Origin: Elusimicrobiota bacterium
GTDB taxonomy: Bacteria; Elusimicrobiota; UBA8919
Direction: 5' to 3'
Length of the DNA: 29,507 bases
Assembly (NCBI GenBank): GCA_003452965.1
Contig: DMMW01000019.1
Coordinates: 1-29,507, forward strand
The stretch's first letter is position 1. Each line of letters opens with the position of its first letter. The notes under the pieces were generated by a model. That model did not search any database, was not told the DNA's origin, and saw only the letters and a program-made list of their open reading frames with translations. This document shows, piece after piece, positions 1 to 7,977 of the stretch. A program made the position numbers and the translations under genes.

Positions 1-175
1 CGCATGTATATACATAATCAAAATTATTACCACCCTGTGTTTTTGCTAATATCAAATTTCCAGAATTTGTTTCCTTGTCTATATTCTCCTACCCCTTCAT
101 TTTACACGTTTACAGTTAGGGTGTTTTCAGTCTGATATATTTCTCATCTGTGTTCGTAGGCATATTTACTGTTCT
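1..175. other. Left-edge stretch with no supportable gene
   Basis: Downstream (in transcription order) of the truncated ndk start there is no continuous minus-strand frame. The minus strand has only short open pieces in different frames. One reads GVGEYRQGNKFWKFDISKN and ends at a stop near position 24; I cannot assign it to a family. A 43-codon plus-strand frame from position 4 has no coding signature I trust. The stretch may be the end of an unrelated or decayed gene joined to ndk by a rearrangement. Confidence 0.5.
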
Positions 176-244
176 TTATAACCCGATTACCCTTTTACAT
201 ATTCCGTCCGGCTTAATGATAATAAGAGTTCTTTCAGTAGACAT
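176..244 (-). pseudogene. ndk: Nucleoside diphosphate kinase, truncated after 22 codons
   Basis: The ATG lies one base after the icd stop, with an AGGAG ribosome binding site (251-255) placed 6 nt before it, so this is an authentic gene start. The peptide begins MSTERTLIIIKPDG and continues CKRVIG before a TAA. The ERTLxIIKPD block, with its conserved lysine, is the hallmark N-terminus of nucleoside diphosphate kinase, an enzyme of about 140 residues that makes NTPs through a phosphohistidine. The core with the NxxHGSD active site is missing, and neither of the other two minus-strand frames continues the family after position 184. What follows looks unrelated, so deletion or recombination is more likely than a single frameshift. 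An assembly misjoin is the main alternative. Next to icd, the intact gene would have been part of a housekeeping operon. Confidence 0.8.
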
Positions 245-245
245 G

Positions 246-1298
246 TTACGCTCCTAATTTTTTTATTATTTCATCTGCCATCTCGCTGGTTTTTGCAGTT
301 CCCCCCAAATCGTAAGTAACGTTTTTTTTCTCTTTTATAACTTCTGAAACTGCCTTTTCCAGCTTTTTTGCAGCTTCTGTTTCCCCGAGATATTCAAGCA
401 TAAGTACGCCAGACAGAATCATTGCAGTCGGATTTACTTTATTCATACCTTTATATTTAGGAGCAGAACCGTGAACCGGTTCAAAAAGAGCGATTTCAGT
501 ACCGATATTTGCACCGGGCGCTATTCCTAAACCGCCAATCAATCCGGCGCACAAATCCGATATGATATCTCCGTATAAATTCGGTAAAACAAGGACATCA
601 TAAAGTTCGGGTTTTTGAACAAGTTGCATACACATATTATCAATGAGTCGCTCTTCATACTCAATTTCCGGATATTTTTTTGCCACTTCCCTTGCTACAC
701 TTAAGAATAAACCGTCCGTAAATTTCATTATGTTTGCTTTGGTTACTGAAGTAACTTTTTTTCTTTTGTGTTTTATTGCATATTCAAAAGCAAACCTGAC
801 GATTCTTTCAGTTGCAAATTCGGATATCGGTTTTATGCTGATTGCGGAGTTGTTTCTTATTTTGCCTTTTGATAATTCAATAATTTTTTTTGATTCTTCA
901 GTCCCTACCTCAAATTCCACGCCGGCGTATAAATCTTCCGTATTTTCCCTGACAACTACAAGATCTATATTTTTATATTTTGATTTGACGCCTTGATAAG
1001 ACTTGCACGGTCTAAGGCAGGCATATAAATCCAGTTCTTTCCTTAATGCCACATTTACCGAACGGAATCCGCTTCCGATAGGCGTAGTAATCGGTCCTTT
1101 AATTGCAATTTTATTTTTGCGTACGGAGTTGAGAACATTTTCAGGAAGAGGCGTTCCGTATTTTTGCAAAACATCAATTCCTGCTTCGGTAGTTTCCCAA
1201 TCAATCTTAACTCCGGTTGAATCCAAGACTCGCCTTGTTGATTCTGCGATTTCAGGTCCTGTTCCATCGCCCGGTATAATAGTAATTTTATAACGCAT
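246..1298 (-). CDS. icd: Isocitrate dehydrogenase, short NAD/NADP-linked type
   Basis: Oxidatively decarboxylates isocitrate to 2-oxoglutarate in the cytoplasm. The 350-residue length matches the isocitrate/isopropylmalate dehydrogenase family. Visible motifs are the nucleotide loop IPGDGTGPEI (8-17), the isocitrate signature S80-x-N82-x-x-x-R86 with R96, R117, Y124, K187, and the metal-binding aspartates D220, D244 and D248. S80/N82 favour isocitrate over isopropylmalate. Cofactor residues are mixed. K281-Y282 and V288 match Lys344-Tyr345 and Val351 of E. coli NADP-IDH, and Y329 matches Tyr391, but the Arg395 position is G333, within the TYDLGG segment typical of NAD-type enzymes. Its promoter (1307-1335) is separate from the glycan genes, and a truncated ndk follows directly. 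Homoisocitrate dehydrogenase is a weaker alternative. Confidence 0.9.
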   Translation of the reverse strand: MRYKITIIPGDGTGPEIAESTRRVLDSTGVKIDWETTEAGIDVLQKYGTPLPENVLNSVRKNKIAIKGPITTPIGSGFRSVNVALRKELDLYACLRPCKSYQGVKSKYKNIDLVVVRENTEDLYAGVEFEVGTEESKKIIELSKGKIRNNSAISIKPISEFATERIVRFAFEYAIKHKRKKVTSVTKANIMKFTDGLFLSVAREVAKKYPEIEYEERLIDNMCMQLVQKPELYDVLVLPNLYGDIISDLCAGLIGGLGIAPGANIGTEIALFEPVHGSAPKYKGMNKVNPTAMILSGVLMLEYLGETEAAKKLEKAVSEVIKEKKNVTYDLGGTAKTSEMADEIIKKLGA

Positions 1299-1306
1299 AG
1301 AGGGTA

Positions 1307-1335
1307 ATTATACAAAATTCAACAACTTTAATCAA
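1307..1335 (-). promoter_or_regulatory. Sigma70-type promoter of icd, possibly giving a leaderless mRNA
   Basis: On the minus strand, TTGATT (1330-1335) and a perfect TATAAT (1307-1312) are separated by exactly 17 nt. The -35 box lies over the end of the upstream GT4 gene. Transcription starting about 7 nt after the -10 would begin within 1-4 nt of the icd ATG (1298), and no Shine-Dalgarno sequence precedes that ATG. Both points suggest a leaderless transcript. AT-rich DNA produces such matches by chance, so this is a prediction. Confidence 0.55.
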
Positions 1336-2563
1336 GTAAAATTAGTGACAAGTATAGTTCTTCCTGTTGTTTAACCATCAGGTCAATATCAAATTCCGAA
1401 ATTCTTTTTTTTGCTTCAGAGGTAAGTTTTTCGCACAAGTTAGGATTATTTAATAGCCGTAAAACTCTCTCCGCCATTTTTTCTATTTCGTGAGGTTGAG
1501 TAACAAATCCTGTAAGTCCTTCATGAACAATTTCTCTTGTCCCGTCTATATAGGTAGCAACCACTGGTATACCCGATGCCATTGCTTCTATTACTACGCG
1601 AGGCAGTCCTTCAAATAACGAAGTTAAAACAAAAACATCGAATATTTTTATTATTTCATTGACATCCTTTCTCCAGCCGGTTAAAATAATTTTATCCTTA
1701 AGATTGAGTTTGCTAATCAAAGATTCTATTTTATTTCTTAAAATGCCGTCACCGACAAGTAAAAATTTTGTATTAGCATTTTCTTTACATATAGATTCAG
1801 CTACGCTAACAAAATCAAGAGGCGATTTTTGCGGTTTAAAACACGCTATCATCCCGACTACTTTTTCGTTTTTTATTCCAAATTCCTGTCTTTTCATTTT
1901 TATATCAATTTGCGTTTGATAATTCTGAAGCTTTATTCCACTTCTAATCATGGAATAAATTCCTTTAGTCCCTATTTTATTTTGTAATCCTTTTGTTATA
2001 TTTTCGTGTGAAACTGCTATAAATCGGTCGGTTATTGTTGCGGTCAAACGTTCAGTAGCAATATAAATATATTTTATTAAAAAATTTTGATAGTCGTGAA
2101 AACCAAAACCATGAAAAGTATGGACGATTTTGCAAACTTTTGCAAGATAAGCCGCCCATCTTCCTATTATGCCGGCTTTGGAAGAATGCGTATGTACAAT
2201 ATCCGGTTTTTCCTTTTTTAATATTTTATAAATTTTAACTAATGCTATTAAATCCTTGATAGGATTAATTTCCCGTATCAGTTCTTTAACAAAATATGTT
2301 TTAATATTTTTTGTTTTTTCATCTAAGATTCCGCCTTTTCCGCATATCAGCAAAACATCAAACTTGTTTTTATCAAGATTTTCACAAGTATAAAGCGTAT
2401 TTTCCTGGGCACCGCCAAGTTCAAGGAGCGTTATAATATGTGCAATCTTTATCCTCCTTCGCTGAACTTCAGCTTCGCCCGTCCTACGCAGTGGCAGCTC
2501 TACTGCTACGGAGGATGGAGAAGGATTACTATCAGATATTTTATAAGGATTTATCTTAGGCAT
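1328..2563 (-). CDS. GT4-family glycosyltransferase with in-frame repeat near N-terminus
   Basis: Retaining GT-B enzyme that transfers a sugar from a nucleotide donor to a lipid-linked or growing glycan at the cytoplasmic membrane face. The N-terminal domain starts at IKIAHIITLLELGGAQEN (about 38-55), a normal GT4 opening. The C-terminal domain carries the E-x7-E motif (E318 to E326, EGLPRVVIE) and GTREIVHEGLTGF. The ATG at 2563 is chosen because it gives a 13-nt overlap with the upstream flavoprotein gene; an ATG at 2617 would overlap by 67 nt. Residues 17-38 are encoded by a palindromic element (2451-2516), so the real domain is preceded by an unusual Arg/Ser/Pro-rich tail of about 37 residues. 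Length is 411 residues. Donor and acceptor cannot be told from sequence. Confidence 0.88.
   Translation of the reverse strand: MPKINPYKISDSNPSPSSVAVELPLRRTGEAEVQRRRIKIAHIITLLELGGAQENTLYTCENLDKNKFDVLLICGKGGILDEKTKNIKTYFVKELIREINPIKDLIALVKIYKILKKEKPDIVHTHSSKAGIIGRWAAYLAKVCKIVHTFHGFGFHDYQNFLIKYIYIATERLTATITDRFIAVSHENITKGLQNKIGTKGIYSMIRSGIKLQNYQTQIDIKMKRQEFGIKNEKVVGMIACFKPQKSPLDFVSVAESICKENANTKFLLVGDGILRNKIESLISKLNLKDKIILTGWRKDVNEIIKIFDVFVLTSLFEGLPRVVIEAMASGIPVVATYIDGTREIVHEGLTGFVTQPHEIEKMAERVLRLLNNPNLCEKLTSEAKKRISEFDIDLMVKQQEELYLSLILLD
2451..2516. repeat. Palindromic element inserted in frame in a GT4 gene
   Basis: The element is bounded by perfect 7-nt inverted repeats, ATCCTCC (2451-2457) and GGAGGAT (2510-2516). 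Inside are a hairpin GCTGAA-C-TTCAGC (2461-2473) and a second stem GCAGT/ACTGC (2488-2492 and 2502-2506). It is visibly GC-richer than its surroundings. Its 66 nt equal exactly 22 codons, read without a stop as residues 17-38 of the glycosyltransferase. It ends just before the conserved start of the GT4 fold, a position where an insertion can be tolerated. Confidence 0.75.
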
Positions 2564-3852
2564 TTTACGATATCCCTGCCTTCCAGTATGGCATCTTCCA
2601 TTGTAGAATAATTCCATTTACTGTATCTGCCGATATTAAATATGTTAAGTTTTCTAAAATAATTTTGAATTGTATTTAATAACGGTGTTCTCTCTTTATC
2701 ATAAATCACGTATCCGTACGGAATATCTAAAATCAATTTTGAAATAACTTTGTCGGACGATTTGATTATTTTCGCCGCTTTTAAATCCGACAAGGTTTTT
2801 TTGTATATTTTTTCTTTATTAATATTTTTTCCTTTATATGAAACCTCTATATACATTGAAGATGTTTTATTAGGGCATAACGATTTTGAGAAATTGTTGT
2901 AAAATCCGACTCTGTAAAAAGAAAACTTTTTTTCTGGAAAATATATCCAATGTTTATCGGATATGTTTTCCCTGTCAATGCCGATATTAATGTTCAGCAC
3001 CGATGTCCATTTGAGTTTTTTTGATCCGTTTGAAACGTTTATTGCCGGATTCTTTATTAATTTGATAAATACGGGAAGCGGTATTGTTGTGACTATGTTT
3101 TCATATATAATTTCCCCGATATTAGTTTTGATAATTTTTTTTAAGGTATCGATTGATATAATTTTGACATTGGTTTTAATGTTTTTATGAGCAATATTTT
3201 CTTTTAGTGCGTCAATAAGCGATTGTATTCCCCCTTTATTGGGATAATAGAAGGTGGCGTTGTATCCGATATTTTTCTTATTATCCGTAACAGCTCCGTA
3301 AACAACTTCGCTTAAAGCAGGTTTTGGGATATAGTTTCCCATCCATTCGGTTGTAAGATTATTAAGATTTGTTTGCCAGAGTTTTTCGTTATAGGGAATC
3401 ATGAAATACTTTGATATCCCTTTGCCGAAAGTTTTTAAACACCAATCATAAAACGATAAGTGTGAATCTGCGGATATATTCTTGAAATCGGATAGTTTTC
3501 TTTCAATAAGTTCGGTAATACATTCTTCAATTATTTTTACGGGCAGTCCATAGAGATTTGCCTGAAAAGGATATCTGGTAAGGGTGTTGTTGGAATAAAT
3601 ACAGGAATTACGGGCTATTAGTCTAAGATTGTTTTTAAGCAGTTTGATTAAAAGGTTTTTTACATAATCGGTTTTTAAATGAAGTAGATGACCCGTGAAA
3701 TCATAATAAAAACCGTTATCTGTTTTTATTGTTCTGCAAATTCCTCCGACATCGGATTCTTTTTCCAATAATAAAAAATCATCATGTCTTAGATGATAAG
3801 CAGTTGATAAACCCGCTATACCCCCGCCGAGTATTACTGTGTTATATTTCAT
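2551..3852 (-). CDS. FAD-dependent UDP-galactopyranose-mutase-like / amine-oxidase-fold protein
   Basis: Flavoprotein of 433 residues, probably acting on a nucleotide sugar or lipid-linked sugar in the cytoplasm. The Rossmann FAD motif VILGGGIAGLSTAYHL (6-21) is followed by E30 (ribose binding) and GGICRT (36-41). The second FAD contact block near the C-terminus reads GRYSKWNYSTMEDAILEGRD. NAD(P)-binding/amine-oxidase-like proteins of this layout are common in polysaccharide loci and are related to UDP-galactopyranose mutase. I do not see enough of the mutase active site to name it glf. The gene overlaps the downstream GT4 by 13 nt, which suggests coupled translation. Upstream lies a 179-nt gap with an inverted repeat. 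Protoporphyrinogen-oxidase-like function is possible but the context argues against it. Confidence 0.8.
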   Translation of the reverse strand: MKYNTVILGGGIAGLSTAYHLRHDDFLLLEKESDVGGICRTIKTDNGFYYDFTGHLLHLKTDYVKNLLIKLLKNNLRLIARNSCIYSNNTLTRYPFQANLYGLPVKIIEECITELIERKLSDFKNISADSHLSFYDWCLKTFGKGISKYFMIPYNEKLWQTNLNNLTTEWMGNYIPKPALSEVVYGAVTDNKKNIGYNATFYYPNKGGIQSLIDALKENIAHKNIKTNVKIISIDTLKKIIKTNIGEIIYENIVTTIPLPVFIKLIKNPAINVSNGSKKLKWTSVLNINIGIDRENISDKHWIYFPEKKFSFYRVGFYNNFSKSLCPNKTSSMYIEVSYKGKNINKEKIYKKTLSDLKAAKIIKSSDKVISKLILDIPYGYVIYDKERTPLLNTIQNYFRKLNIFNIGRYSKWNYSTMEDAILEGRDIVKCLR

Positions 3853-3884
3853 TTTAAAAGAAAAGCAATTTCTTAAAGGATTGT

Positions 3885-3971
3885 TTACCCCGTTAGAAAA
3901 TATTGTAAAATATTTTTTAAAAACGTTTTATTTTTCTATGTATTATATATCTACATTCTCTAATGGGATAA
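3885..3971. repeat. Imperfect inverted repeat in the gap before the UGM-like gene
   Basis: TTACCCCGTTAGAAAATATTG (21 nt, 3885-3905) is matched at 16 of 21 positions by the reverse complement of 3951-3971. The 45 nt between the arms are AT-rich and include TATAAT on the minus strand (3942-3947) without a good -35. A third related copy, ACCCCGTATGAAAATGGAG on the minus strand, lies at about 4012-4030, just after the stop of the WecA-like gene. It may be a small non-coding mobile or palindromic element. The long loop makes a normal terminator unlikely. No small ORF is evident in the 3853-4031 gap. Confidence 0.55.
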
Positions 3972-4031
3972 GTAGATTTTCATTAAATTAATATATTGCT
4001 GGTATTATGTGACTCCATTTTCATACGGGGT

Positions 4032-5042
4032 TTATTCCATTTTTATTTTGGATAGTTTCCAACCGCCAAAAATGGATAAGAAAAAAATTAAAGCATAAAT
4101 TAAGATTGCATATATTAAAGTAACCCGTGTAATAATAAAAGCGGAAAAACTCAAAAAAGCCGAAATAACCCAGATTAAAATTACTATATTGGTTCTTGAT
4201 AATCCGAATGCTTCCAGTCTGAGTGCAAAATGATCTTTACTTCCTAAAAACGGTGACTTGCCGTTACGTATCCTGAGATACATAACGTATATAGTATCAA
4301 ATATTGGAATACCAAGTATAAGTATCGGCGAGTAAATCGCCGCGTTATTGATTTGTGTATAGGAAGTTCCCAAGGATAATGCAGCCAGGGTAAAACCTAT
4401 GAACATACTGCCGGTATCACCCATGAATATTTTTGCCTTAGGAAAATTATACTTCAAAAAACCTAAAATGCCGCCCGCAAGGGCTGCAGCAGCGAAATTA
4501 ACATAAATCTCTTCCGTGGGAAATGCGATAAAAAGAAAAGCTAATGCCGCAATAATGGATATTCCCGATGCAAGCCCGTCCATTATATCAACAATATTAA
4601 TTGCATTTATAACACCGACAATCCATATTATTGATAATAAATCAGCCAAATACTGAGGCTGAATGAATTTTATCTTAATGTCAAAATTAACCAATATGAT
4701 TGCAACAACTATTTGCCATAAGAATTTTGCCTTGAAACCGATTGTCGTAATATCATCTATAAATCCTATAACTACGATAAAAGTGGCTCCCAATAGAATT
4801 CCTCTTAACGAACTAAGTGTTCCTGTCGGGAAATTAGTAGTATATCTGATAATTAATAATGATATAAGAAAACCTATCCAGATTGCAAATCCGCCCAGGT
4901 ATGGTGTTGCAGTTTTATGCGTCTTAATTGGTGTGTGCGGTTTATCGAAAATATTGTACTTATGTGCAATATTTATCAGTAAAGGAGTTACGATAAGAGA
5001 AATAATAAAGGATATTAAGAATGAATAAAAATATCGTATCAT
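4032..5042 (-). CDS. WecA/MraY-type polyprenyl-phosphate sugar-1-phosphate transferase
   Basis: Polytopic inner-membrane enzyme of 336 residues that transfers a (probably N-acetylated) hexose-1-phosphate from UDP-sugar to undecaprenyl phosphate, priming glycan assembly. Family motifs appear in order: HKTATPYLGG (42-51), catalytic D96-D97 in GFIDD, NAINIVDIMDGLA (146-158), FMGDTGS (206-212) and a cytoplasmic loop SKDHFALRL (268-276) in place of the HIHH-type motif. About ten hydrophobic segments are visible. MraY is less likely because the neighbours are glycan genes rather than mur genes and the protein lacks the MraY-specific loop. It starts inside the stop of the TPR gene (ATGA, 5039-5042) and closes this transcription block. 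Confidence 0.9.
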   Translation of the reverse strand: MIRYFYSFLISFIISLIVTPLLINIAHKYNIFDKPHTPIKTHKTATPYLGGFAIWIGFLISLLIIRYTTNFPTGTLSSLRGILLGATFIVVIGFIDDITTIGFKAKFLWQIVVAIILVNFDIKIKFIQPQYLADLLSIIWIVGVINAINIVDIMDGLASGISIIAALAFLFIAFPTEEIYVNFAAAALAGGILGFLKYNFPKAKIFMGDTGSMFIGFTLAALSLGTSYTQINNAAIYSPILILGIPIFDTIYVMYLRIRNGKSPFLGSKDHFALRLEAFGLSRTNIVILIWVISAFLSFSAFIITRVTLIYAILIYALIFFLSIFGGWKLSKIKME

Positions 5043-6025
5043 TTTACTAATTTTTCTAAATTTTTAACTTTGCTGATTGATATACCTATCCAGATGCTAT
5101 CGGAATAGTTTGCTATAAGCATTTTATATGTTCTTAACGCCAGATGCCAGTCTTTTTGCTCTTCATAGCATTGCGCGATGTAATATTGGGCATAATCTGT
5201 ATATTGAAAATCATTATAGTTTTCAAGGAATTTTTTATAGGCGATTATGGATTCATTAATTTTATTAAGTTTTCTGTAAGTCTCGCCTATTTTAAATTGT
5301 GCATTTCCTGCATATGGATGATTGGGTATTTTTTCCACAATTTGCGAATAGTAATTTAGAGCGGTTGCATAATCACCTTTTTTAAAAAAGAAAATATCAC
5401 CTAAAAAATAACATGATGTTCCGGCTAGTTTAGTAATCGGATGTATTAAAATTACCGATTTCAAGTATTCTATCGCTTTATCATAATCCTGGATTTCAAA
5501 ATATTTTTCGGCGAGTGCATATTTTTTCAGGGCAGGTTCTTCATTCGGATATGCAGATTTTATAAGTTTCAGCCTTGCTGACGCCACTTTCAGCCATTTA
5601 CTGTTTGTGAATTCTTTTACCAGTCTTTCATAATATTTAATTGATTCAATAAAATTAAAATATTCAAAAAAAAGTATATTGCCGTATTTGAACAGAACAT
5701 CGTCAAGTTTTTCAAAATTTGGATGTTTTTTAATAATTTCAGTATATATATCTTTCAATTTATTAAGTTCAGAATCGGTTTTATCATTCTTAAGGAAATA
5801 GAACTCTGAAATAAGAAAAAGTCCGGTAATTTTTTTTGAAATATTTGTCAATACAGCCGTAGTAAATTCATATTCATTTATGTTATTTTTATTAGGAACT
5901 TTCCAATTATCTATTAATTTTTCTATATTCTGGTATCTTCTTATAGTTTTTCTTTTCAAATTTAATTTGAAAAGTATAAAACAGACGCTTATAAGTAAAG
6001 CAAAGGCAATTATTAAAATAATCAT
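5039..6025 (-). CDS. Membrane-anchored TPR-repeat protein
   Basis: No enzyme motif is visible. The 328-residue protein starts with one hydrophobic segment (MIILIIAFALLISVCFILF) followed by basic residues. The rest consists of tetratricopeptide-type helices; clear repeats include YDKAIEYLKSVILIHP, YATALNYYSQIVEKIPNHPY and NESIIAYKKFLENYNDF. The repeat style resembles BamD/YbgF-like scaffolds. The ATG at 6025 is preferred because it overlaps the upstream stop as ATGA (6022-6025); a longer frame would have to use TTG at 6046. It also overlaps the next gene by ATGA. Sitting tightly between a GT-C and the priming transferase, it could organise the glycan machinery or control chain export. That role is inferred from position only. 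Confidence 0.8.
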   Translation of the reverse strand: MIILIIAFALLISVCFILFKLNLKRKTIRRYQNIEKLIDNWKVPNKNNINEYEFTTAVLTNISKKITGLFLISEFYFLKNDKTDSELNKLKDIYTEIIKKHPNFEKLDDVLFKYGNILFFEYFNFIESIKYYERLVKEFTNSKWLKVASARLKLIKSAYPNEEPALKKYALAEKYFEIQDYDKAIEYLKSVILIHPITKLAGTSCYFLGDIFFFKKGDYATALNYYSQIVEKIPNHPYAGNAQFKIGETYRKLNKINESIIAYKKFLENYNDFQYTDYAQYYIAQCYEEQKDWHLALRTYKMLIANYSDSIWIGISISKVKNLEKLVK

Positions 6026-7968
6026 TCTTTTAATCCGTATACACAAATATTTTCATTATTGAATAAAAGATTCAAATATTTATTTTTAAACTTATCTATA
6101 ATATTTGACGATTTATTCGTGAAATCGTTGGGTCTGAAACCGTTTTTTAAACGTTCATATTCAGGGTAGTTCCATAATATATTTGTAAACCCTTCTTTTT
6201 TTAAAAATAAAAATAGTTCTTCGGCATTCTCAGATTTATTTGCTGCATCGGTTAAAATATCAGGATCAAAAGGGCTGGGAGCGACAGTATTAAGTTTTGT
6301 AAAATAGTTTCTGGCTTCGCCGACAAAAAGAACCTTTGAATCCGAAGTTAATCTTTCGTTCATATATTCTATTGCTGGATAAGGATTATTGGGTCTTAAA
6401 AATCTTGTAAAATATTCGTCTCTGGACAAGTTACCAAAAACATACAAAACCGGCGAAACAATATTTTGGATAAAAATCAATATAAAAAAGTTAGAAGTTA
6501 TTATAACAATTAAAATAATTTTTGCAATACTTTTAATTACACTTCCGTAATTTAAAAGCCTAAGGATGCAACTTGAAAAAACGATAGCAGCAATCGGGAA
6601 TACAGGAATTAGGAATCTAAGCACTTTCGCCGATAGCGACCAAATAACGAAATATGCTATTAAATAGAATACGCCGATTTTAATGCTATTTCCAGTTCCT
6701 TTAATAAAAAGCAAAGTAGGCAGAAAAACAAGATATAAAGGTCCTATGATGTCAAAACCACCCCCAAAGTTAAACCCAGCCATCGTTAAGTCCCATGGCA
6801 AACCTATAAAAGAAGCAAAGCCGTATGAACCGTGGTTAGCAACATGATTCAGATATTTTTTAATGTATAAAGGCGCCTCGCTGAAAATAAAAAACGGAAA
6901 CAAAGGATTTTTTGTGAATATATAGTTTTTTATCAGCCATGGCGAGATAATTATAAGATTTGCAAAAACAAACAGACAAACTAATATGAAAATATTTTGT
7001 TTTGTTTTTATTGAGTTATAAATAATAATGAATATAAAAATAAAAATGGATATTATTGCAATGTATTTTATTCCTGCCGAAAATCCTGAAAAAAGTCCGG
7101 CAAGAATGAGCAATCTTTTGTCATTATTCTTAATCCATTCCATAAGGCAAATAAAGCTAAGAAACAAATAAAATGTTAATCCCATGTCTATATAAGTCCC
7201 GGAAGAGATTAATATTATCGCCGGTGTTGTAACAAATATTAAAATTGCAAGTAATGGAACGCTATTATTTTCTTTACATGATGAAGAACATTTTGATTCG
7301 ACCTGTTCTTGCAAAAGAGAACCATATAATAGTAATAACGTTAGCGGAAGAAACAAAAAATGCAATAAATTTGCCAAAGTATCATTATATAAAACCAATG
7401 CCATTGTGTATAACATTTCAATATTCTGAGGGAAATTAGCGAAAAGATTTGATTCTATAAAAAATATTTTATTATTCTTAATATATTGAGAAGGTACCGA
7501 AAGATGATATACTAAAGAATCATAGAACGACGGAGGCGCCAAAGCACCTACAAATGCGGGTATAATGAACATTAAAAGAATTGTGAGATATAATAGATTC
7601 TTGAAACTGAGTTGAGGTAATTTCAGATTAATATTGAATCTAAAATTAACCAAAGAAATAACAAATAAAATTAAGAATATCACATAAAAAACAGGTTTAT
7701 ATAATGCACCAAATACGCCGGTAAAAAAAGTGATAAGCGATAAAGATGCAAGTCCTGTTCCAATGAATAAAGGTATTCTGATTGGTGCATTGAAAGTAAA
7801 ATTTCTTAATAAAAAATATCCTATATTATAGGATATAAAAATTATCAGACAAAACAGGGATAATTCAATTGCTCGTTCAAGGAAATATGGTATTGGATAT
7901 TTTATTAAATAAAATATAATAACTGACAAAGTCCAAAGAGAAATGAAAATCGTCAATATTTTTTTCAT
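6022..7968 (-). CDS. GT-C family polytopic membrane glycosyltransferase, PMT/ArnT-like
   Basis: A 648-residue integral membrane protein with a dozen or so hydrophobic segments and a soluble C-terminal part from about residue 530. GT-C enzymes of this type move a sugar from a polyprenyl-phosphate donor to an acceptor on the outer membrane face. The first large loop holds APPSFYDSLVYHLSVP (144-159), where D150 is the likely catalytic acidic residue. The protein at 17417-19273 has the equivalent APPTADDELIYQISLP, so the two are paralogues. A loop near residues 218-240 contains CSSSC and looks like extra sequence. An AGGA site lies about 9 nt before the ATG. A hairpin repeat separates it from the upstream GT2 gene, and it overlaps the TPR gene by ATGA. 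Donor and acceptor are unknown. Confidence 0.82.
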   Translation of the reverse strand: MKKILTIFISLWTLSVIIFYLIKYPIPYFLERAIELSLFCLIIFISYNIGYFLLRNFTFNAPIRIPLFIGTGLASLSLITFFTGVFGALYKPVFYVIFLILFVISLVNFRFNINLKLPQLSFKNLLYLTILLMFIIPAFVGALAPPSFYDSLVYHLSVPSQYIKNNKIFFIESNLFANFPQNIEMLYTMALVLYNDTLANLLHFLFLPLTLLLLYGSLLQEQVESKCSSSCKENNSVPLLAILIFVTTPAIILISSGTYIDMGLTFYLFLSFICLMEWIKNNDKRLLILAGLFSGFSAGIKYIAIISIFIFIFIIIYNSIKTKQNIFILVCLFVFANLIIISPWLIKNYIFTKNPLFPFFIFSEAPLYIKKYLNHVANHGSYGFASFIGLPWDLTMAGFNFGGGFDIIGPLYLVFLPTLLFIKGTGNSIKIGVFYLIAYFVIWSLSAKVLRFLIPVFPIAAIVFSSCILRLLNYGSVIKSIAKIILIVIITSNFFILIFIQNIVSPVLYVFGNLSRDEYFTRFLRPNNPYPAIEYMNERLTSDSKVLFVGEARNYFTKLNTVAPSPFDPDILTDAANKSENAEELFLFLKKEGFTNILWNYPEYERLKNGFRPNDFTNKSSNIIDKFKNKYLNLLFNNENICVYGLKE

Positions 7969-7977
7969 TTTTTCAGT

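Noticed and set aside
4..135. 43-codon plus-strand frame at the left edge
   Set aside because: Low-complexity aromatic composition, no homology recognised, opposite to the direction of all other genes.
643..996. 117-codon plus-strand open frame opposite icd
   Set aside because: Antisense to conserved isocitrate dehydrogenase sequence with no recognisable motif.
2564..2617. Longer start for the GT4 gene at 2617
   Set aside because: It would overlap the upstream gene by 67 nt and encode residues from the conserved C-terminus of that flavoprotein in another frame; 2563 gives a normal 13-nt overlap.
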